NCBI GenBank assembly: GCA_963745405.1
Contig: CAVUWY010000002.1
Coordinates: 434,001-498,000, forward strand
Source: C-114 sp963745405
Lineage (GTDB): Bacteria > Chloroflexota > Limnocylindria > Limnocylindrales > CSP1-4
DNA: 64,000 nucleotides
Direction: 5' to 3'
This document shows positions 34,123 through 44,059 of the stretch, one piece after another. The position numbers and the translations under genes were made by a program. Position 1 is the first letter of the stretch. Each line of letters opens with the position of its first letter. Under the pieces are notes generated by a model. It searched no databases. It worked only from the letters and a program-made list of their open reading frames with translations, and was not told the origin of the DNA.

Positions 34123-34703
34123 CAACCCACCTTGGTGTCCAGGAACTCGAGCACGCGCTGCTGGAGCAGCGCCGCGGCGTCGGCGCGGTACGAGGGCAGG
34201 CTCGAGTCGGCGAAGTAGTGCTGGTCGCCGGGGTAGAGAAAGAGCTCCGCGTTCGCGGCCGACTCGACCAGTGCGCGGGCGGCCTCGACGTCGCCCTCGT
34301 CCATGAAGTACGGGTCGGCGTCCATGCCGTGGATCTGCACCGGTACGTCAGCCGGCCACGACCTCCCGAACTCGGAGACCGGCACGCACGAATAGAACAG
34401 CAGCGCTCCGCGCGCTCCGGGGCGGGTCTGAGCGAGCTTCTGGGCCGGCAACACCCCGAGCGAGAAGCCGGCGTAGACGAGCTCCGCCGGGAGGCCATCC
34501 GCCGCGCGCACGCCGCGCTCGATGACCTCGCCGAACCCGATCTCGCCGGCGTAGGCCACGCCCGTCTCGATACTGTCGAACGTGCGGCCGTCGAAGAGGT
34601 CCGGTGTGTGCACCGTGTGGCCCGCCCGACGCAGGTCGTTGGCAAAGGCATGGAACCCTGTCGTCTGACCCTGTGCATGGTGGAACAGCAGCACTGCAGC
34701 CAT
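34122..34703 (-). CDS. Dienelactone hydrolase family protein
   Basis: This 193-residue alpha/beta hydrolase has a nucleophile elbow GFSLGVLPAQ (serine rather than the cysteine of classical dienelactone hydrolases), the acid region HGMDADPYFMDEGD, and the catalytic His in YPGDQHYFAD. That order fits the DLH fold in a short form. It starts at ATG 34703 after GGGAGAG. The substrate is unknown. The small membrane protein follows directly. The 186 bp upstream hold no gene and no clear promoter. Confidence 0.82.
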   Translation of the reverse strand: MAAVLLFHHAQGQTTGFHAFANDLRRAGHTVHTPDLFDGRTFDSIETGVAYAGEIGFGEVIERGVRAADGLPAELVYAGFSLGVLPAQKLAQTRPGARGALLFYSCVPVSEFGRSWPADVPVQIHGMDADPYFMDEGDVEAARALVESAANAELFLYPGDQHYFADSSLPSYRADAAALLQQRVLEFLDTKVG

Positions 34704-34889
34704 GGCTCTCCCTTTCCTGCCGGCGGGGCTCGGGTCGGGCGGTCGACATCCGTCCCCTGGACGACAGGCAAAGACGGTCCGGGCGCCGGACGCGGCCGTA
34801 GTATCGCCTCTGCGACCCCTTGGTGTAGCCGGAGAACAGCGTCATACGACGTGGATCGGCACCCTCGGATCTCGGCGATCGTCGGGCCG

Positions 34890-35711
34890 TCAGGAGCCGC
34901 GAAGGCCGAGGTTCCAGGCGACGACCGCGACGGCGAGGACGGCCAGCAGCACGGATTGCCAGATGAAGCGCGGGTCGCGGCGCAGCGACGGGGCGGTGCC
35001 GCGGAGCGTGTCCCACAGGTAGAAGACGAGGGTAAGGAGGGCCGGAAAGAGGAGCCGCGGGACGGCGATGGCGCGGAGAACGCCGGCCGCGATGGCGATC
35101 GCCGCGGCGTAGGTGACGGCCGCCCAGAGAGCGTCGCGACGGCCGGCCAGGCGGGAGGCACTGAAGCGGAAGCCGAGGAGGCCGCCGATGAACGCGTCGG
35201 CCAGGGCGATGACGACGACCCCGCTCTCGCTGATCGGCGGGCCGAGGTCCGTATTGCCGGGTCCCGGCTCGGCCAGGCCGCCGGTCACCATGGTGGCGGT
35301 GCCGAGGAAGGCGAGGAACGATGCGACGAGGGCCACCGCGAGGAGGCTCGTCCGATCGGAAGGGGTCATGCCGCTCGGACGATCGTGGACCCGCGCTTCG
35401 AGGCGGACGGTCAGGTCGAGGAACCAGCCGGCGGCGAACAGGGCCGGGACGATCGCCAGGCCGAGGGGCACGATGCGGAGCGCTCCGAGGACGCCGATGG
35501 CGGCAACGGCCGGGATGATCGGGGCCTCGAGCGGGACCGGCGCGTAACCGAGCGAGCCCTCCGCGAGCACCTGTCGGGCACCGATCCACACGGCTGCGAA
35601 GAGCAGGCCGGCCACGGCCCAGACGAGCGGTCCGTCGAGCAGGCGGGACAGGCCGACGACGGTGACGGCCAGCGCGACGAGCTCGCGCTGGTGCCGGTGG
35701 CGGGGATCCAT
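34890..35711 (-). CDS. Polytopic membrane protein, unknown function (273 aa)
   Basis: 273 residues with about eight hydrophobic segments, a short basic N-terminus (DPRHRHQRE), and a cytosolic loop near residue 110 (RLEARVHDRPSGMTPSDR). I do not recognise the family. The ATG at 35711 is supported by a TACTAT box 8 nt upstream with no ribosome binding site. The gene stands alone between polX and the hydrolase pair. Confidence 0.7.
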   Translation of the reverse strand: MDPRHRHQRELVALAVTVVGLSRLLDGPLVWAVAGLLFAAVWIGARQVLAEGSLGYAPVPLEAPIIPAVAAIGVLGALRIVPLGLAIVPALFAAGWFLDLTVRLEARVHDRPSGMTPSDRTSLLAVALVASFLAFLGTATMVTGGLAEPGPGNTDLGPPISESGVVVIALADAFIGGLLGFRFSASRLAGRRDALWAAVTYAAAIAIAAGVLRAIAVPRLLFPALLTLVFYLWDTLRGTAPSLRRDPRFIWQSVLLAVLAVAVVAWNLGLRGS

Positions 35712-35719
35712 CGCCGGGG

Positions 35720-35725
35720 ATAGTA
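35720..35725 (-). promoter_or_regulatory. -10 element (TACTAT) of a leaderless promoter
   Basis: TACTAT on the minus strand followed by 8 nt and the ATG at 35711. It fixes the start 20 codons inside the longest open frame. Confidence 0.55.
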
Positions 35726-35788
35726 CGCGAGCCGACACTGCCGGCGGCTCGGGCACGGTGCAACCCTGCACCGGCGACCGCCACTCGT

Positions 35789-37684
35789 TCAGCCCGCCAG
35801 ACGCTCCGCCTTGCCGGCGACCCAGGTGAGCAGGTCCGCGCGCGAGCGCGTGTTGACGACGTTCGCGGGCTCGACCCAGGCGCGCCGTGCCTGATCGACG
35901 CCCCAGCGGAGGAAGTCGAGCTCCTCGGTCCGATGGGCGTCCGAGTCGATGACGAGGACGCAGCCGGACTCGACGGCCAGGCGCCCCCGCTCGACCGACA
36001 GGTCGAGGCGATGATCGGAGCCGTTCATCTCGAGGGCGGTGCCGGTCTCGGCGGCGGCGGCGAACACCGCCTCCCAGTCGAGGTCGAGGTCGTCCCGGGT
36101 CTGGATCATGCGGCCGGCGGGGTGGGCGATGATGTCGACGTTGGGGTTGCGGATCGCGGTGAGGACCCGGTCGGTGAGCTCCTTGCGCGACTGGCGCCGT
36201 CCCACATGGAGCGAGGCGACGACGACGTCGTAGCGGGCGAGGAGCGCGTCAGGGTAGTCCAGCCGGCCATCGGCCCGGATCTCGAGCTCGCAGCCGTGGA
36301 GGAGACGGAACCCCTCGGCCGGGGTCTCTGCCGGCGCCGTCCCGGCGGCCTCCTCGCGCTCGAAACGCTCGTTGAGCGAGCGGACGATCCGGCGCTGGGC
36401 AGCCACCCGCTCCGGGGTGAGGCCGCGGGCGATGGCCAGCGACTGGGTGTGGTCGGTGAGGACCTGGTAGGCGTGCCCGCGACGGCGGGCGGACTCCGCC
36501 ATCGCCTCGATGGAGTGGACCCCATCCGACCAGTCCGAGTGGCTGTGGCAGTCGCCCCGCAGGTCGGAGAGGGCGACGAGGTGCGGCAGGCGGCCGGCCA
36601 GGGCGGCTTCGATCTCTCCCCGGTCCTCGCGCAGCTCGGGCTCGATGAAGGGCAGGTCGAGGAAGGCGTAAGCCTCGGCCTCGGTCCCGAAGGTCCGCAG
36701 CTCGGCCTGATCGCCCGTCAGCGGCTCGCCGTCCTCGCCGATGCGGAGGAAGCCCTTCTCCGACAGGCTCCAGCCGCGGTCGCGGGCCCGTTCACGGAGG
36801 CGGACGTTGTGGTCCTTGCTCCCGGTGAAGTGGATCCGGTACGTGCCCGCCTCGCCCGGCGGCATGATCATGAGGTCGACCTGGGGCCCACGGAGGAGGC
36901 GGACGGCGGCCTTGTAGGAGCCGCGGCCGATAACGCGATCGACCGACGCCAGCTCGGTGAATCGGTCCACGAGCGAGGCGGCGTCGGCCGTCTCCGCCAG
37001 CAGGTCGAGGTCGCCGATCGTCTCGCGCCGGCGGCGGAACGACCCGGCCGGCTCGATCGAGGTGAGGCCCGGCGTGCCGCCGAGCTCGGCGATGAGCTGG
37101 GTGACGATCGCGTCGGCCTTGCCGAGGAGCATCCGGTCGGGCCGGTCGGCGAGGCCGGCGATCCCCTCGAGGATCGACTGCTCGGTCCGGGCGGAGAGGC
37201 CCTTCACCGTGCGCACCCGGCCGGCCTCGGCGGCCGCGCGGAGCTCGTCCAGCGTGTCGATGCCGAGCTCGTCGTGGACGAGCCGGACGGTGCGCGGCCC
37301 CATGCCCGGAACCTCGAGCATCGCCACGAGGGTCGGTGGGACCTCCGCCCGGAGGCGGTCGTAGAAGCCGAGCCGCCCGGTCGCGACGATCTCGGCGATC
37401 TTGTCGGAGATCGCCTGGCCGACGCCGGGGATCCGCGGCCGCGTCCCGCTCCGATACGCCTCGGGGATGTCGATCGGGCTGTGGGCGATGGCATCGGCCG
37501 CCCGGTGATAGGCCACGGTCTTGAAGACGAGTTCGCCCTTGACCTCGAGCATGTCGCCGATCTCGTGGAAGATCCGGGCGAGCTCGCCGTTCGTCAGGGT
37601 GGCGGTGTCGAGGGTGGGAGCGAGGGTCGACGGATCGGGCGCTGTCGGGTCCATCTGGCGATCGACCATGTCATCGGCGGGCAT
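35789..37684 (-). CDS. polX: DNA polymerase/3'-5' exonuclease PolX
   Basis: This 631-residue family X DNA polymerase carries out gap-filling repair. Helix-hairpin-helix segments (RIPGVGQAISDKIAEIV, EVPGMGPRTVRLVHDELG) open the protein. The nucleotidyltransferase motif GSFRRRRETIGDLDLL and the third carboxylate strand VDLMIM follow. The C-terminal PHP domain carries metal ligands DCHSHSDWSDG, DHTQSLAIA, HPAGR and DSDAH. Length matches bacterial PolX. The ATG at 37684 is set by a TACCAT box 6 nt upstream. Confidence 0.94.
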   Translation of the reverse strand: MPADDMVDRQMDPTAPDPSTLAPTLDTATLTNGELARIFHEIGDMLEVKGELVFKTVAYHRAADAIAHSPIDIPEAYRSGTRPRIPGVGQAISDKIAEIVATGRLGFYDRLRAEVPPTLVAMLEVPGMGPRTVRLVHDELGIDTLDELRAAAEAGRVRTVKGLSARTEQSILEGIAGLADRPDRMLLGKADAIVTQLIAELGGTPGLTSIEPAGSFRRRRETIGDLDLLAETADAASLVDRFTELASVDRVIGRGSYKAAVRLLRGPQVDLMIMPPGEAGTYRIHFTGSKDHNVRLRERARDRGWSLSEKGFLRIGEDGEPLTGDQAELRTFGTEAEAYAFLDLPFIEPELREDRGEIEAALAGRLPHLVALSDLRGDCHSHSDWSDGVHSIEAMAESARRRGHAYQVLTDHTQSLAIARGLTPERVAAQRRIVRSLNERFEREEAAGTAPAETPAEGFRLLHGCELEIRADGRLDYPDALLARYDVVVASLHVGRRQSRKELTDRVLTAIRNPNVDIIAHPAGRMIQTRDDLDLDWEAVFAAAAETGTALEMNGSDHRLDLSVERGRLAVESGCVLVIDSDAHRTEELDFLRWGVDQARRAWVEPANVVNTRSRADLLTWVAGKAERLAG

Positions 37685-37690
37685 CGCCCG

Positions 37691-37696
37691 ATGGTA
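37691..37696 (-). promoter_or_regulatory. -10 element (TACCAT) of a leaderless promoter
   Basis: TACCAT, 6 nt, then the polX ATG on the minus strand. The same hexamer drives moaA. The rest of the 255 bp gap to the GGDEF gene shows nothing recognisable. Confidence 0.55.
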
Positions 37697-37939
37697 GCCG
37701 GGCGGCCGGCGGACCGATCCCGGCCGTCCTCCCAGCGAGCGTCCCGGCACGCGAGCGAGCCGTCGGCCTCCGCCCGTCCGATATCCGAGCGTGCGCCTGT
37801 CCTCGTAGCGACCAGACCGACACGTGTGGCCCGCTCCCGCACCGGCCCGCAGGACTCACGAGCCCGGACGTCCTCCCAGGGGACAGCGCCCGAACGACCG
37901 GGCAGGGTCGGAGCCGGGATCGGAGCCGGCGACGACCGC

Positions 37940-39547
<1,608 letters not shown>

Positions 39548-39677
39548 GGCTCACAGGATGCGCTGTCGGTCGGCGGGCCGTCCAGTCGTCGGGAGTAGTA
39601 CTTCCGACCTATCGCGCCGGGTACCAGGGTACCGGTCCCGTCGGCGCAACACTGCCGGCAAGGGGGCGCGATCGCGT

Positions 39678-42416
39678 CTAGTGCTGTTTCGCCTTCGTCG
39701 CGTCAGGGCGCCGGGCACCCCGACGAGACATCCTGGGCATCCCGGCAGCCGGACCGCGGTTCGCTCCGTGGACGGCCGGCCCGCCATCGACGCCCGCCAG
39801 CCAGCCGTCGACGCTTGCCGGTACGCCGTCGACACTGGCCGCTCCGTCAGCCGGGCCCCCAGAACCGGAGGCGTCGGCCGGGCCCGCCGAACCGTGGCCA
39901 CCGGCCGCCTTGATCCGGTACAGACCCTGGTCGGCGGCAGCGATGAGCTCCTGTCCGGTCCGGCCGTCGCGCTGGTAAGTGGCGACGCCGATCGACGCCG
40001 TGACCGGCACGGAACCGCGAGAGTCCGACTCGTAGGGCCGATCGCGGAAGGCCTGGACCATCCGCCGGGCGACCATCGAGGCGGCCCGCGCGTCGGTGTC
40101 GGGGAGGATGACCGCGAACTCGTCGCCGCCGTAGCGGGCCGGCATGTCGGAGCCCCGCAGGACGGACCGGATCAGCTCGGCCGTCCAGACGAGGACTCGG
40201 TCGCCGAAGAGATGGCCGAACGTGTCGTTGACGAGCTTGAAGTCGTCGAGGTCGAGCATGAGGAGGCTGAGCGGAGCACCCGACCGCTGCGAGCGGACGA
40301 TCTCCTCGCCGAGGCGCTCGTGCAGGTAGCGGTGGTTGTGGAAACCGGTCAGCTGGTCGTGGTCGGCGAGCTCCCTCGCGTCCTCGTAGAGCTTGGCGTT
40401 CTCGAGCGCCATCGCCGCCTCGTTGGCCATCGTCCGGACGAGGGCGATGCGGGCCGCGTCGAAGGTCATGGGCGTCCGCGAGATGACCTCGACGAGGCCG
40501 ATCGAGGCGCCCTTCGCGACGAGCGGCAGCATGAGCATCGAGTGGTTGCCCTCGATGCGCAGGAGGGTCGCCTCGTCGACATCCGACTCCGGGTCGTCGA
40601 CGTCGACGGTCAGGGCGATCTGCTCGTCGAGGACCCGACGGGTGGCGGGGAAGCCGGCCAGGGCGTACTCGGCGAGGACATCGTCGGGCCGCTCGATCGG
40701 GAAGTAGCCCCAGGTCAGGAGGCGATCGCCGGGCCGGTCCCAGAAGCTGATCGCCGCCTGGTCGACGGCGAGGGCGTTCGCCACGTGGCGGGCGATGAGG
40801 TCGGCGACCTTGCGCGAGTCGAGGCTGTGGGCAAGCTCGCTGCCCATGTCGAGCAGGCGCCGCAGCTCGCCGGCGAGTCCCTGCGTCCGGGCCAGCAGAC
40901 GGGCCGACTCGACGGCCGTGGCGGCCTGGTCGGCGAGGATGGTGAGGAGGCGGAGGTCCTCCTCGTCGAACTGGTGGAGGCCGAGCTTGGAAAGCGTGAT
41001 CGCCCCGGTAACCCGCTCGTCGTAGCGCATCGGCACGACGAGCATCGACTCGTCGACGTCATCCGTGCCGGGGATCGTCGAGCCTCGCGGGTCGGCGTTC
41101 GCGTCGTGGATGAGGAGCGGCTGGCCGTGCTCGGCAGCCCAGCCGGTGAACCCGACGCCGAGCTTGGTCCGCAGCAGCTCCATGTCGACCTTCTCGTACT
41201 CGCCGACCGTGCCTTCGAAGGCGATCGGTTCGAGCGTGTCGGGCGGCTCGAGCACGTAGACCCGGGCGTTGTGGTAATCGATGATGCCGCGGGTCTCCTC
41301 GACGATCGCCCGGCCGACCGATTCGGTCGTGTTCTGACGGCTCATCCGGGCCGAGGCCGCCTGGAGGACGCTCATCTGGAGGGCCCGCGTCTCGGCCCGG
41401 TCGAACAGCTCGGCGTTCGAGATGGCGATCGAGGCGTGGGTGGCGAGGGCGGCGACGAACTCGATGTCCGAGGTCTGCCAGTGATACGGCGCCGTCCGGA
41501 GCACCGAGATCGCCCCCATCACCCGGTCGTGGCCGTAGAGGGGGACCACGAGGTCGGCGGCGAACGGAAGGACCGCCGCATGGGCGTCGTACAGACGGCG
41601 GGTCGGGCCGCGGAGCGTGCCGGCCGCGTCGTCGCAGGCCCAGGCCCGGCCGGCCCGGACGGCCTCGGAGAACCACCACTCCCCCGGCCGGGCGGTCGGC
41701 AGCCGGTGTGCCACGTCGGCGCTGATGCCCGCCCAGGCGACCACCTGGAGGAGCTCGTCCTGGACGATCCTGATCGTCACCCCGTCGGCGCCGAGCACGC
41801 GCTGCGTCTCGGCCACGACGGTCTCGAAGATCTCGGCCTGGTCGAAGGTCCGCGTCATCCGCTCGGCGATCGCGAGGACGGTCCGAACGCGGTCCTGGAG
41901 CTGCTCATCGGCGGCCACGACACGTTCCGTGTGGGCGGTCCGGCTGACGTCGAGCCGGACGATCGCGGCCCGCAGGGCGAGCGCCGCGCTCACGAGGAGG
42001 GTGAGTTCGGCGATCATCGCCAGCTCGGCGACCGTGCCGACGTCGCCGAGCACGGCGGGGATCAGGGTCAGGGCGATCGTCGCCGCGCCGGTCGCGATGG
42101 CGCTGCGGGCCGGCAGGAGCGCGGCGGCGATGAAGAGGGGGATGCTGGCAAGGCCCACGCCGACGAGTCCCTCGGCGCCGATGACGACGACGGCATAGGC
42201 ACCGAGCGCACCGAGGGCGAGCCCGACGGAGGGCACCGGCAGGCTGGCCGGAGCGCCGCTCGCGAGCAGGCCCCGGAAGCTCGCCGCGGAGGCAGCTCGC
42301 GGCCGCCGCTCGAGGGCGCCGCTGGCACCGCGACGGGCGCTCGCAAGGACGCCGGACACGGCATTCCCGTGGGCCGGCCGGTCGTCGACCGCGTGGCGAT
42401 CCGGCAGCGCGCTCAT
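39678..42416 (-). CDS. Diguanylate cyclase with three GAF domains
   Basis: 912 residues: about four N-terminal transmembrane helices (residues 50-140), three consecutive GAF domains (about 175-320, 335-490, 510-680), and a GGDEF domain with RYGGDEF preceded by RGSD, an intact inhibitory site. A Gly/Ala-rich tail of about 60 residues closes the protein. It is likely to turn several small-molecule or redox inputs into c-di-GMP. The ATG at 42416 was chosen over an in-frame GTG 15 codons upstream. No clear -10 box was found. Confidence 0.9.
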   Translation of the reverse strand: MSALPDRHAVDDRPAHGNAVSGVLASARRGASGALERRPRAASAASFRGLLASGAPASLPVPSVGLALGALGAYAVVVIGAEGLVGVGLASIPLFIAAALLPARSAIATGAATIALTLIPAVLGDVGTVAELAMIAELTLLVSAALALRAAIVRLDVSRTAHTERVVAADEQLQDRVRTVLAIAERMTRTFDQAEIFETVVAETQRVLGADGVTIRIVQDELLQVVAWAGISADVAHRLPTARPGEWWFSEAVRAGRAWACDDAAGTLRGPTRRLYDAHAAVLPFAADLVVPLYGHDRVMGAISVLRTAPYHWQTSDIEFVAALATHASIAISNAELFDRAETRALQMSVLQAASARMSRQNTTESVGRAIVEETRGIIDYHNARVYVLEPPDTLEPIAFEGTVGEYEKVDMELLRTKLGVGFTGWAAEHGQPLLIHDANADPRGSTIPGTDDVDESMLVVPMRYDERVTGAITLSKLGLHQFDEEDLRLLTILADQAATAVESARLLARTQGLAGELRRLLDMGSELAHSLDSRKVADLIARHVANALAVDQAAISFWDRPGDRLLTWGYFPIERPDDVLAEYALAGFPATRRVLDEQIALTVDVDDPESDVDEATLLRIEGNHSMLMLPLVAKGASIGLVEVISRTPMTFDAARIALVRTMANEAAMALENAKLYEDARELADHDQLTGFHNHRYLHERLGEEIVRSQRSGAPLSLLMLDLDDFKLVNDTFGHLFGDRVLVWTAELIRSVLRGSDMPARYGGDEFAVILPDTDARAASMVARRMVQAFRDRPYESDSRGSVPVTASIGVATYQRDGRTGQELIAAADQGLYRIKAAGGHGSAGPADASGSGGPADGAASVDGVPASVDGWLAGVDGGPAVHGANRGPAAGMPRMSRRGARRPDATKAKQH

Positions 42417-42559
42417 CTGTGAGCGGAGCGTCCCACGCCGATGGTGCGGGCACGCCTCCACGGTGGTACCAGCACCGTCCCCCGGATGTACCGTCCCGGT
42501 CGCGACCGACCGGCGGAGATGGGACCTCTCGCCGGTTGCGGCGTCCCGATCCCGACGAC

Positions 42560-42565
42560 TACACT
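42560..42565 (+). promoter_or_regulatory. -10 box (TACACT) with a long leader downstream
   Basis: TACACT is identical to the -10 box at 2265-2270. Here the next start codon on this strand with a conserved protein is at 42788, so the mRNA would carry a 5' leader of about 215 nt. Confidence 0.5.
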
Positions 42566-42572
42566 CCCCTCG

Positions 42573-42787
42573 GCTCGCGGCGGCGCCATCGACGCCCCGT
42601 GCGCGACCCAGTCCGTTCGGAGGATCCCGTCCCGGTGGAGACCGGACCCAGTACCCCCGGCGCCCTCACAGTAGGCGGCGCCACGGAGATGCACCCGGTC
42701 CGCTGAGCGGGCGGCCGTCGAGCCGGCACCGATGTGCCGCCGGCGGCCGCGCCACCCGGCGGGACGGACCCGCCCGCGAGGTGGCAC
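42573..42787 (+). ncRNA. Candidate structured 5' leader of the MgtE_N/CBS gene
   Basis: Within this gene-free stretch CCGGT-GGAG-ACCGG forms a hairpin (42632-42645). CGGACC (42643-42648) pairs with GGTCCG (42697-42702), enclosing GGCGCC (42659-42664) paired with GGCGCC (42677-42682). GGCAC-CGAT-GTGCC (42725-42738) forms another hairpin. The conserved words of the ykoK (M-box) magnesium riboswitch are not present. Position before a magnesium-type sensor and transporter suggests an ion-responsive leader. This is a hypothesis resting on base pairing only. Confidence 0.3.
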
Positions 42788-44047
42788 ATGCTGTACCTGA
42801 GCCAGGTGATCGGCCGGACGGTCCGCGACCGCCAGGACGAGCCGATGGGCCAGATCGCCGATCTCATCGTCGCCGTCGGCGACCGGTACCCGCCGGTCAC
42901 CGGCCTCGTCGTGCAGACGGACAAGCGCCGCATCTTCGTGCCCTGGGACTCGGTCGCCGCGCTCGACGCCTCGGGCGCCCAGCTGCGGACCAGGACGATC
43001 GACATCGACAAGTTCCGCCAGCGTCCCAACGAGATCCTCCTGCGGGCCGACCTCATGGACAAGCAGATCGTCGACATCGACGGCCGCAAGGTCGTCCGGG
43101 TCAACGACCTCGGCCTCGACGAGGTCGGCGGCGCCTGGCACCTCGTCGCGGTCGACGTCGGCGGGGCGGGCCTGCTCCGGCGGCTCGGCATCGAGGGACC
43201 GTTCAGGACGGTCGCCCGCAACCTCCATCGGACCGTGCCCGAGAAGTACATCGACTGGGAGGACGTCGATCCGGTCGAGACGTCGATCGCCTCGATCAAG
43301 CTGCGCGTCCCCCACCAGGGCCTGGCCGAGCTCCATCCGGCCGACCTGGCCACGATCATCGACCAGCTCGCCCCGCGGGATCGGGCCGGCGTCCTCGCCT
43401 CGCTCGACGACGAGGCGGTGGCCGACGCCATCGAGGAGATGGAGCCCGAGACGCAGGTCGAGGTCCTCGAGGACCTCGAGCCGGAGCGGGCCGCCGACAT
43501 CCTCGAGGAGATGAGCCCCGACGATGCGGCCGACCTCGTAGCCGACCTCTCGGAGACGGCCCGCGACGAGATCCTCGCCCTCATGGAGCGCGACGAGGCG
43601 GCCGAGGTCCAGGAGCTCCTCGGCTACCCCGAGGACACGGCCGGCGGGATCATGACGACGGAGTTCGTCTCCGTGCCCGAGCACCTCACCGCGAGCGAGA
43701 CGATCGACCGGCTCCGCGAGCTCGAGCCGGACGCCGAGACGATCTACTACGTCTACGTGACCGACGACGACGGTCGCCTCGTCGGGGTCCTCTCACTGCG
43801 CGACCTGATCGTCGCGCCGCCCGCTACCCAGATCTCGGCAGTGATGATCCGCGAGCCGGTGGCGGTCGGCGCCCTGGCCGACCAGGACGAGGTCGCCGAG
43901 GTCGTCGCCCACTACAACCTGCTGGCCGTGCCGGTCGTCGACGAGGACCGGCACCTCGTCGGCATCGTCACGGTCGACGACGCGATCGATACTGTCCTCC
44001 CCAACGCGTGGAAGCGCCGGCTTCCGCGCCTGTTCGCCCGGGGCTGA
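42788..44047 (+). CDS. PRC-barrel/MgtE N-domain/CBS protein (cytosolic Mg2+-sensor type)
   Basis: 419 residues. Residues 1-170 are PRC-barrel-like (LSQVIGRTVRDRQDEPMGQI, DKRRIFVPWDSVAAL). Residues 185-290 are an MgtE N-domain of acidic helical repeats (ELHPADLATIIDQLAPRDRA, LEDLEPERAADILEEMSPDD). Residues 295-410 are a CBS pair (LGYPEDTAGGIMTTEFVSV, HYNLLAVPVVDEDRHLVGIV). The transmembrane channel of MgtE is missing, so this is the gate or sensor part without the pore. The NRAMP-type transporter follows 12 nt downstream and probably supplies transport. The ATG at 42788 follows GAGGTGG. Confidence 0.88.
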   Translation: MLYLSQVIGRTVRDRQDEPMGQIADLIVAVGDRYPPVTGLVVQTDKRRIFVPWDSVAALDASGAQLRTRTIDIDKFRQRPNEILLRADLMDKQIVDIDGRKVVRVNDLGLDEVGGAWHLVAVDVGGAGLLRRLGIEGPFRTVARNLHRTVPEKYIDWEDVDPVETSIASIKLRVPHQGLAELHPADLATIIDQLAPRDRAGVLASLDDEAVADAIEEMEPETQVEVLEDLEPERAADILEEMSPDDAADLVADLSETARDEILALMERDEAAEVQELLGYPEDTAGGIMTTEFVSVPEHLTASETIDRLRELEPDAETIYYVYVTDDDGRLVGVLSLRDLIVAPPATQISAVMIREPVAVGALADQDEVAEVVAHYNLLAVPVVDEDRHLVGIVTVDDAIDTVLPNAWKRRLPRLFARG

Positions 44048-44059
44048 TCGGCACCGCCG

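Noticed and set aside
42573..42787. M-box (ykoK) magnesium riboswitch
   Set aside because: The conserved words of that class are missing although the genomic position would fit. It is recorded only as an unassigned structured leader.
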